A stretch of DNA of 64,000 nt, taken from Kappaphycus alvarezii. Lineage: Eukaryota > Rhodophyta > Florideophyceae > Gigartinales > Solieriaceae. The position numbers and the translations under genes were made by a program. Below the pieces are notes generated by a model that was not told the origin of the DNA, searched no databases, and saw only the letters and a program-made list of their open reading frames with translations. Position 1 is the first letter of the stretch. Each line of letters starts with the position of its first letter. This document shows positions 55,110 through 64,000 of this stretch, piece by piece. The stretch is from positions 930,001 through 994,000 of the forward strand of contig NADL03000523.1 of the NCBI GenBank assembly GCA_002205965.3, in the 5' to 3' direction.

Positions 55110-56380
55110 CTCCTTTTGATATGCCAAATATGGGCAATTCTGGTCTAGAACGCCAATTTTTGTATGTTACCTCTAGATTCCTGATTGGTTGGCGGAATTT
55201 TGGCACTTGTCGAAAATAGAATGACCGCGTTATTTTGATGTTTCTAGTCGGAGTTGGGACAGTGATTCCAGATGTAGACAGCTTACATAGGGATGATAAG
55301 GATTTCGATCTTTTCCATGTTCAGTCGGGCCAGGTTTTCAACGTGGCACCACATGACCTTTATTGTCCTTATCGGCCACTGGATGGTGTCCAAAAAAAAG
55401 AAAATAAAAAGTATTTTTCAGTAATTAACGGCAATTTTTTAGCTTGAGATTGCGCTGAAGTGGGAGGAATTTTTGCATTCTCACCGTTGAATAGGGAATA
55501 AGTTAATATTCAAATTACATGCAAAAATTTATATCCGAACTATCGCAAAGATTAAAGGGATTGAAAAAATAGGTTTTCGGCCTTAACGGCTGGCCTGGAA
55601 AAAATGCAGGCTTTTTTCATGTCTATTTGTACGGAAAAAGTTGGTAGGAATTATAGGTATAAGATACTGTATTTTCGCATTTGCATATTTATTATCTACT
55701 TACTACCATCTCAGGTGGATAGTACTGGAGACCCGAAATGTAAGAAACAACCAGTCAGACACTCTTATTATATCAAGAATATCTGGCTGTTTGCATACTC
55801 TGATAATTTTTAACTGACATTAGAGAAGGAAAGAGACAATGGAGAATACTTTGTACAAATAGTAGTAATAATAAAATCACCCATCCTATAGGATTGTAAC
55901 TAGAAAAAAATAAAATATATACAGTATAGCTGTCCTGCCGCAATAATCAAAAAAGTTAATTGACCTTGACGTGCGAAACCTGAAGCTAACTACTTAGTTT
56001 CGAAATTTTGGAGGTCCAATTAATATTATCCTAAATATACAATACTCTGAGGATTCATTTCTATATGAAGGATTCTACAGGGAAACTCATCGGACTCGCA
56101 GACATCAAACATATCCCTCAATTTACTTAGAGTCTCCCTTTGGTAACCTGAAAACAAGGTTTCTGACCAAAACTTACTTCCAATCTGTTACCCCCAATCT
56201 GCTTCTGACGTGGCTGTCCACGTTTCCCTGCATACTAGGAATCTACCGGGTGAGGATAGTAATCCATTCATGTATATAATCCAGGGACATACTAGTCACC
56301 CGGATAGCCCCGTGAGCTGCGTGTAATACGTGTTTACAAAAGATTGAGAAGGTTACCTGCTTATTATTCCTGGTAAATAA
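55110..56380. other. AT-rich spacer
   Basis: No gene or recognised repeat. Confidence 0.4.
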
Positions 56381-56389
56381 AACCTAAAA

Positions 56390-56900
56390 ATCAAATCCAA
56401 ATTTGAACAATTTTGGGGGAAATTCTCTAGCTCTGACAAGGCACCTATCTTTGGCTGCGCATACATAGCACTACAACTACGGTAACCATGCAGAGAACAC
56501 CGGAGTCTTTACCATGAAAACTGGAAAGGGAGGCTTTAAATCGACGTAGCACCGAAATGGCCATTTTGACACCTTTGGATCGCTTTCCCGGAAAAACAAA
56601 AAATAAATTAACCTTTGCAAAAATTTGCATTGCATGAGTATTCTAACCATAAACTAGAGCAAGAATCTAAGTACAACTTTGGTTAACATCCTCTGATCAT
56701 GATCATCTGATCATATCTTGATGCGATACCGACCATCAGCCACTTTCTTGATGATCTCTTCGGCTTGAGATCTAGAAATAGGTTCGAATACAGCGATGAT
56801 ACACTCCCTTTTCGCGACAAAGGAGATAGCTGTAGAGGCCCACAACGCCTTTCTCGAAGAGCGAACAGAAATCAAAGCTGATGAATCGTGTCGACAAGTC
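56390..56900. repeat. Degenerate direct repeat, copy 1
   Basis: Resembles 60310-60810: TTTGCAAAAATTTGCA against TTTCAAAAATTTGCAA, then CCCTTTTCGCGACAAAGGAGAT against CCCCTTTTGCGACGAAGAAG and GAGGCCCACAAC against AAGGCCCATAAC. Reading shifts and stops occur in both. It could be a decayed gene pair or an interspersed element. Confidence 0.45.
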
Positions 56901-58189
56901 TGTGCTACCAAGAATAATGGTTCCATCAAGCTTTCCAAGTCAAATTTTGCAGCCTGAAGCAACCGAGCCGAAACAGGGACAATACAGAACAAGATTGGTT
57001 GCTTTTTCATCAACTTGGAAAGATCAAGCTGTGAAAACGTGTTCCCAGCGGAACAAGAGAGATAAATTACAGTTCGTGTTTAACTAAAGCTGGCGAAAGA
57101 ACCATTTGCTGCAAATGAAGACTTTTGCAGTCTTTCACGTTAATTCCATGATGAGATCGAGAGGGGAGGTAGAGCATATTTGCAAGTTTTCTATGCTCTC
57201 TCTTCTGGATTCGTATCTATTTGTAGGCCAATTATGACAAGCTTATCTCCCTCTTTGCTGGTTCCCTGGATCTGCTCCGTATTCAATCTTTTAAAATTTT
57301 AACGTTAAATCCCTTTTCTGCCGGAAAAGAGTTGTTATACAGAACTTTTAGTATCAAAACCCCTAATCAAGTCCAAATCTGAATTAATTATGCCTTTCCC
57401 TTGGAAGAAACCCTTTTGCAAAAGAAAATGAAGGGATTGTCCCATCTGCAGGAGCTAAAAGGACATTACGAAGAGTTCCATGTCAATAATATTGGGGCTG
57501 CGTTTTCGTTCTTTTTGTGTGAGTGGCACCGGCGAACGCTTGGTCCATGACGCATTTTTTAAAAGAGATTAAAGAACAAATAACAAAAGTATGAAACAAA
57601 TTATGAGCGTGTTTCAAATTTGATTCGTGAAGATTGTGCTGATTTATGGTGACAGATGTAAATAATTTCGATAACGACTTGTTCCGTAATTTGGTGCTAC
57701 TGTAATACTGCTATACTATACGTGGCTCCTAAAGGACAAGGGGCCTCACTATCCACACCTCCTCGATCCACCAATGGGAGCATTCTAATCTAAAACATCT
57801 ATATCATTACCTATCCGATCCCTGGATGTCCCCACTTGGGCCATGGTGGTCCGTTCCGCTATCCCCTCCTCTCAGCCTCCTCTAATGTGCCCCATGTTAC
57901 AGTCCCCCCTATACAACCATAGTGCCACTGTACTATAGTTACCAACGAAATCGAGAAAAGTGCATAGATTAAATGTTCGGGATTTCAGTAACGTAGGATT
58001 TAAGAATTCTGTTACGAAGAAAATATTATACATGGGTTCAAGAAGCTGGGCTTTGACCTTTCAGTTTGGATTCTTCAGCAGGAGTAGGTGTTCAGAAGTC
58101 AAATCGCTGTCTGGAAATGTTAGTTTATCGAAATATTTTTCGTTATGATGGATCTTGAATGAATGAATAGCGTGAGAGCCCTCTTGAGT
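56901..58189. other. Spacer between pieces of repeat copy 1
   Basis: No gene supported. Its position suggests sequence inserted between the body (56390-56900) and the tail (58290-58620) of the repeat. Confidence 0.3.
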
Positions 58190-58195
58190 CTTAAC

Positions 58196-58300
58196 TAGAG
58201 GCCTGATTTATTGACACCACACTATGCATTAAGGTATCCCATGTAGGCCTGATTTGTTGACATTGGAGTAGACAATGAGGTGTCTCGTGTGGATTTAATT
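58196..58300. repeat. 46-bp tandem repeat, about 2.3 units
   Basis: TAGGCCTGATTT.TTGACA begins two units near 58199 and 58244, and a partial third follows. Units are imperfect. Confidence 0.45.
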
Positions 58301-60300
58301 GGACAATTGGAGTCCTCGGAAGAAAGGATATGTGCGGAACATGCAAAAAGTCAGCTAGATGGATCGCAAAAAATGACGCGAGAAGAGACACAGAAAGTTC
58401 GGATAAATTCCTGCATAGATTAAAGAGTTAAGTACAAGACGAAACCCCGGGCCGAACACTTCGGCGAAGAGCTTGTTCTCCTAGAACGCTTAAGGAACTG
58501 CAAAGAAAAATAAAAGGCCGTTTTGGAAAAGAAAATACTGCTGAGACCATATTTTCTAATGTTATATACTGTTTTCATACTTGATCAATAAACCTTTGAC
58601 ATCTATTCCCTTCGCTAATGATTTTATGAATCTATCTATTTTTTTAAAAAAAGTATTGTGCTCCTACAAAAAAAATATACAAAAGTTAGCTCAAAGCTTA
58701 CAAATGTAGTTGTTATTTCTTGATTTAGCTTTACAGTGCCACAGTTTAGCTACCTTGAAATGTCTGAACAGTTTCTTCTTGTTTCCCTTTCTCGGTGTAA
58801 AGTAGGAAAATTGAAAATCTATATTTTAAAGGTATTGGAAAACTATTTAAGTCTTTTTCGTATTGAATCAACTGATGAGAAAATGGGGAGCAATGATTTA
58901 TCAGAGGCCCACATTTTTTTATTTATTGTAAATCATCGAGAATTAATTTTATCTATTTTTCACTGGCCTATGTGTTACAATGTATTAGACTTGAATAAAT
59001 TTTTTTGTCTCTCGGCTTGTTTTTTAATTCCACAGTTATAATTACTGGAATTATATTGCCAGCAAATTATTATTTGGAATAACTCTCACGTGGAAAATTA
59101 TTCCATAATTATTAATTAGCATGAATCTGGTCTAGGAAAATAAACATACTTCTGTAATCATCTTTTTAGGTTTTTTACTCTTATCTACACTATAAATAGT
59201 CTTAGACTTTTAGAAAACTTTAGAAAGCCTCGGACCATCGAACTATCCCCCTCTTTCAGCTATAATTGATATGGTATGGATATATCTACTATAACTGATA
59301 GATATGGATATATATATGCAAATGGTCTTTATATTTTAATTTTCAGACCTATTCAGGTAATTTTATTACTTATTTATTCAGAATTATCTATTTTGCATCT
59401 ATGCATTTCACTTGATTTTTGCATGAAGTACGTGCAGTTACATGCGTTACTTAATTTCATTGAGACTTTCAAAATATATTCTTAACCTCGGAAAGAGGTA
59501 GGCATGCCCCTCATCCCTTTTCCATCTGACCGTACCTATGGTGACATCAAGCATGTGGGGTGTTAAGCGCACACGAGCAGATCTAATTTGAACTTTTTCT
59601 GAAACTTTGGCTGAGACTAGCTGAGTTAAACCGGCCGCCTCAAACTAGGGTTTATATAGACCTAAAGATAGTTACATACTAAAGGAAATTTTATTGTAAC
59701 AGTAGCGAATGCAAAGAGTTTTTCGTAGAACAGCCCTGACTGTATCGTAAGTAGCGCTTTCAACATTTTAGTCAACACAGGCGTAACAAGATGTAAGAAG
59801 TACATTGGTATTGGTAGGATGGGATAGCAAGGCAACGTTTGACTAGTAAAGCAGTGATATAATATCCCAGTGTGCAACTCGCCCGTAACTATTCCAAGTG
59901 TACCAATGGAGTCAAACGATGTGTCAAGAACTGTAATGAAAAGTGCAGTGACAGCAGAGTGCTTAGTAGCCTTGGTTGTAAAGTTACTGGTAGTATGAAT
60001 CTACAGTACAGTAGATTTATTAAACTCGTTTAAAGCTGTGAGATCTGTGAAATACCACGTCACAAAGGAAGGTAAACCTTTGGAATAAAACAAAGCAGGG
60101 TCATTCCTTGTCTATCGGTAGGAAAAGACGTCGTTTTTTTTAAATTTTGTTTTATTTGGAAAAGGCCTCTTCATTTTCTAGTTCTCTTTAGAGCCAAAAC
60201 ATCTCTCACAGTAAAAGAACCTCCTCCTCTCCCCTCTTTGGAGATGTAACTGTACGGGAGCTTTTTGCGAGACAGTAGAAAATTCTTCCTGGAAAAAAAA
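58300..60300. other. AT-rich spacer with tail of repeat copy 1
   Basis: Bases 58530-58620 (AAAATACTG...ATATACTG...ATCAATAAA) resemble 60960-61010. From 58640 on I see no gene. Confidence 0.35.
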
Positions 60301-60309
60301 ACGAAGATA

Positions 60310-61030
60310 GGAACCAAAATTTGAGTAATTTTGCAGAAAATTCTCTTATCTTTGCAAATTACCTATCTTCAGAAGTGCCTTGATCCGCAATTGAACATGA
60401 ATAGAGCAGAAACCCCTGTGAAAGCTTCTACAATCGAGTCTTAATCATGGAAACTGGAAAAATGGTTTCAATAAGAGAAATAGGGCCCAAATTGCATACT
60501 TTGCACCTTCGAACATTTTCCCCGGGAAACTGGGAATAGGAACTAGCCTTTCAAAAATTTGCAATAAATTAATATTCTAATCACAAACATGAAGCAATGA
60601 TTCAACTGTAGCTATTGGTTAAATTCATCTTTAATCCTCTATAGACACCACACCATCTATTGGTCGCTTCTTCTTTGACCCCTTCGCCTTCAAACTCAGG
60701 CATAGGTCTGAAGTTAACAATGAAGCGTTCCCCTTTTGCGACGAAGAAGATGGCCAAGAAGGCCCATAACAGACAGAGAAGGAGCTGAAGGATGAGTTAA
60801 AAAGAGCACAAGATGAGACGCAGTAGGCTTGGAGAAGGGATGCAATTGCTAGGTCGAAGTCCCAAGACCGCGTTAAGTGTTACGGCAAACAGTTAGTCCT
60901 ACTGAGAATTCTGTAAGAACGCAGGTGAATAATTAGAAATCGCCAGTAATAAAAAAAGCTGCTGGGAAAATACTTGCAAATGCTATATACTGAATCAATA
61001 AATCTTCTGCGTTAATGAAATTCTTTAATA
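60310..61030. repeat. Degenerate direct repeat, copy 2
   Basis: Partner of 56390-56900 plus 58530-58620. On the plus strand a short helical stretch K-E-L-K-D-E-L-K-R-A-Q-D-E-T-Q is visible near 60780, and the unit ends in AATCAATAAA, a poly(A)-signal-like string shared with copy 1. Confidence 0.4.
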
Positions 61031-62150
61031 ATTCTCTAAAGATTTCTTCCGTCTATTTGAATTCCATTCAATTTCTACCTATTATAGTTGAAATTATCCC
61101 AAAGCTTTTCAATCTTTTTTTCTTTATGTAACCATTCATTGCCGTCGTTATTCACCCTTTAGAATATATACCTCATTTCCCTTTACTTGAACCCAGTAAG
61201 TATAATTGTACACTTTACTAAGTTTCATTTGAACAAGATAAAAAACATTCTGGGGCAAAATAGGGTCCTAAACCCAAGTAGGTGCCCGCGCGTTGACCCC
61301 GCGCCCGAGCTTACTTCTCCACCCCACCAGATGTTCATATCAACCAGGGTTGTTCCCCGATGATCGGTATGGAAAAACAACTTTCTATTTACATGTTACT
61401 ACTGTACATGCTCCGATAGTCATCTATCGCTATGGCTGTCTGCTCAATAACACCGCTACACGTTACATAACTGGACCATTCGGTTAGTTACTAGCCCTAC
61501 AGTACAGTATAGTCAGACTGCATTGGACACCATAAAAACTATTTCTTGTAAATGAAGTACTAGATTTAAGAATAAAACGTAAAGTAGTGCGTATACGCAT
61601 AAATTCGTAGTGCTTGCACGATATAAATTGTCTACCCTGTTAAGCACTAATTTCTGAGAATATTGCAGAATTGTCCACAATTACCGGCCAATTCGAAAAT
61701 CGGCGAATTCACGCCGGAAATGCACTGTTCTGCAAACAGCTTCATGGCTGCTACTGAGTAAACAATGGGTCGCCCCTGAAAACATAATTTTTATTTTGCT
61801 CGACCCTTTTTATGATTTTTGCATAAACAAATATGGATTTGCGTCTGCACAAATCCAAAATTTGTCGGTGCCTCTGCGTATTTTTAGGTTTCTTTTTGTA
61901 TATACACGAATGCAAAACGCGCGCATTTTTCCCGCAGCGAAAAACAACAAATTTATCACTGGTTCGACTCAACCCCCTTCATCGCCAAGATAAAACCACG
62001 TCAAATTCTCCCCAATGCCCATCTTCACCTCCCTCCGCAAACTAGCCCCTTCGGATAACCAAACCTTTATCAAATACCTCCAACCACAGCGATAAAACGA
62101 GCACAGTTGATGAAAATTCTGAACCATCGTCTCTGGTACAACATCGATCA
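61030..62150. other. Spacer left of the right-hand transposon
   Basis: No gene. It holds a short hairpin GGGTCG...CGACCC at about 61769-61808, which might be near the end of the transposon to the right. Confidence 0.3.
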
Positions 62151-62153
62151 GCG

Positions 62154-63178
62154 ATGGCGGTGACTGGAGCTGAAGTTATGCACGAAGATATGTCAACTGG
62201 TTTTAAAGTTCCTAAAACACCTAGCACACAAAACTCTATTGATGGTCCCGCCAATGCACTTTGGCAGATTGCTGTGCCAAGCATCTCTCAGGGTCTACGA
62301 CCGACGATTCGTAAATATCAGGCAAGTAAAGCAGGATCGAGACGAGAAAAGATCTCCCCAGGGGAGCGTGGAGCAGGGTTTACTCAAGTTGAGGCGGATA
62401 GCTTATTGTAGTTGTTAGAGGAACATCTCCGACTTTGCAAGGATGAATGCTATTTCATCCTCTGCCTGGATTCGCAACATTTTCACAGTCGAAGCAGAAA
62501 TTCGGACTCACTCAAAAAAATATTTTCTACTCTTAATCGAACGAAACGACGAACCAGTGACCCTCGTATTCCATCCGATGTTTTGAAAGCGAAGCATATT
62601 TGGGAGAAAATGAATGAAAGGGCGGATATAGGAGACTGAGAAGATGTGGAGGGCTATGTCAGCGGCTTAGTTCCTTCCACAGGACATGATGAAACGCTGC
62701 CGGAATATTCTGTTCAGGAATCGTATCATAATGTGTAATGCGACGACAATACGGCTCTACATGACGTCAATCCTCAACATAACTAGTCCACTATGCATAT
62801 GTTCTCTATTTCACCTACCACTACTGATTACCTACCAGATATTTCCGTTCCTGCTCGAAATTGAACCCATCTTTCATTCTTACATAGACGGCAAGCCAAA
62901 GTTCTCACCACTACGAGTGAAAGTAATGAATTTCTTTCTGTTTACAAAATGGCTTTATAACTCAAGGACAGCAATAAAGAAAAGAAGATAGGGAAGCGGC
63001 TCTTCTTCAGTGGGAGAAGGAAAGAAAGAATTGTGAACAAGATCCTGCAGATGCAAAGAAAAGGCGTGAAGAGGAGACCAATCTTCAACAATTTTGTGGA
63101 AATGATGGTCCTTATGATGGCAAAATCTTCTCAAGGCGGTTCACCAACGTAGCGAATACTGCAGTGAAGTTACCCTAA
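62154..63178 (+). pseudogene. Myb/SANT-like DNA-binding protein of a DNA transposon
   Basis: From 62380 the frame reads F-T-Q-V-E-A-D-S-L-L, stop at 62409, then L-L-E-E-H-L-R-L-C-K-D-E-C, R-N-S-D-S-L-K-K-I-F-S-T-L-N-R-T-K, D-P-R-I-P-S-D-V-L-K-A-K-H-I and E-R-A-D-I-G-D. That order is the SANT-like domain (DUF6818 type, common beside transposases in oomycetes and fungi). A Glu/Lys-rich helix, L-L-Q-W-E-K-E-R-K-N then K-K-R-R-E-E-E (63020-63080), closes the protein in another frame. Stops lie at 62409 and 62637. It points toward a transposase on the opposite strand and probably bound the element's ends. Confidence 0.65.
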
Positions 63179-63349
63179 ATGTCTTAAACGTCTGTCCTAT
63201 ATCTCATATTGCCGCGATTTCAGTAGTTACGTACTTAAAGTGGTGGGGAGTAGGTCAACTCAAGCATTATCTCTGTGAAAAAAAATGCATTACCACCCTA
63301 AGAAAAATGCGGCATAATTAAATTGTGAATGTGGTTCATTCGAACTAAT

Positions 63350-64000
63350 TTAGTGCATACATTGAGGGAAACTACCGTACTAACCATAATGAGTTTTCGC
63401 TCACCACGCTATTCATACACGATTCTACCTTTCATGCTGGAGAAAGAGCCTTCGAAGGCTGCAATCCCCCATTCCGATGCCTCTCGAACTGATTCAGCTT
63501 ATTTTGACATTATTATTTCATTGCATTCATCTGTTGTCATTATGTAGTCCTGTTCAAACTTGATGAAAAATGGATGAGAGCTCTCGCAAAAAGCGGAATC
63601 AACAACACACTTCCCCTTCGTTCTGGTGAAATCATCTTTAAGTTTACTGTACTTTTGTTCCAATTCTGTGATCGGGGAATCATGCGTGTAAACCGGTGCG
63701 TTCAATGCTCATGCAATGATTAACCACTTGAAACAAGAACCAAGGCGCTGCTTACAAAATGTTCGTGCTGTCATCCATTCTATAATACATTCGGTATAAG
63801 CAAGTCAACGGCTTTTTCTAGATAGCTCTTTATGCCGTTTGCGACTGCAAACACATCTGAAAGTAGCGAGTACTTTGTTGAAATTTCGCGTTTGTTCTTT
63901 TCTGCCTCGTCATCAGTTGGCATTCTAATAGCTGCATTATAGTCTTTACATAAAATGAAAACCATATTTGTCTGCCAAACCGAAGAAATAGGGAGATTAC
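63350..64000 (-). pseudogene. PIF/Harbinger-like DDE transposase, runs off the window
   Basis: Minus strand, entering from the right edge: F-A-V-A-N-G-I-K-S-Y-L (family V-x-G-x-x-x-x-L), N-A-P-V-Y-T-H-D-S (the usual N-A-P-G-S-W-H-D-S), G-K-C-V-V-D-S-A-F, then S-V-R-E-A-S-E-W-G-I-A-A-F-E-G-S-F (catalytic Glu block, about 63440). The order and spacing fit a Harbinger-type catalytic core. Stops and frame changes between the pieces (near 63780, 63710, 63498) make it dead. The N-terminus is outside the window. It is convergent with the SANT-like gene. Confidence 0.7.

Noticed and set aside
61769-61808. GGGTCG...CGACCC hairpin as the terminal repeat of the right-hand transposon.
   Set aside because: Only six bases pair, and the partner end lies outside the window, so it cannot be supported.

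Overview
The window is a stretch of nuclear DNA from a eukaryote, packed with old mobile elements. The evidence is Ty3/gypsy and Ty1/copia LTR retrotransposons, several copies of one LINE family, two PIF/Harbinger-like DNA transposons, TATA-type LTR promoters, and long AT-rich spacers without genes. There are no bacterial operons, ribosome binding sites, rRNA, CRISPR arrays or convincing tRNA genes. The host lineage cannot be fixed from the sequence; a fungus, oomycete, red alga or other protist would all fit. Only two long open frames look unlike mobile elements: 1049-2698 (minus) and 47545-48975 (minus). I recognise neither protein.

Layout. 0-5 kb: LINE 3' fragments in both orientations around an intact 549-codon ORF with an internal tandem duplication. 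5.1-6.3 kb: an LTR copy (plus strand) carrying an acidic-protein ORF. 7.2-17.4 kb: a plus-strand LINE split by a nearly whole minus-strand Ty3/gypsy element (7774-15819). 17.9-23.1 kb: a pair of inverted repeats around a decayed minus-strand Ty1/copia element (18130-22844). 25.0-26.6 kb: another split LINE. 30.2-32.4 kb: a decayed Harbinger transposon with two convergent frames. 33.9-35.6 kb: a decayed gypsy LTR plus gag (plus strand). 42.0-42.9 kb: a solo LTR of another family. 44.8-47.2 kb: a minus-strand LINE split by a 1.3 kb solo LTR with a clean 5-bp target duplication. 47.5-49.0 kb: a predicted membrane protein gene. 49-62 kb: AT-rich spacer with degenerate repeats. 62.1-64.0 kb: a second convergent DNA transposon (Myb/SANT-like protein plus DDE transposase) running off the right edge.

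Relationships. The LTRs at 7774-9165, 15232-15819, 45619-46935 and, more distantly, 5100-6254 and 33880-34740 belong to one superfamily. They share a TATTTAAA box and an acidic ORF inside the LTR. The gypsy Pol protein ends in a twice-repeated module that I cannot assign to any known domain. These two features, the LTR-encoded acidic protein and the duplicated Pol C-terminal module, are the best candidates for something undescribed. Several open frames begin at non-ATG codons; for the two host-like genes and the LTR ORFs I give the first in-frame ATG instead.
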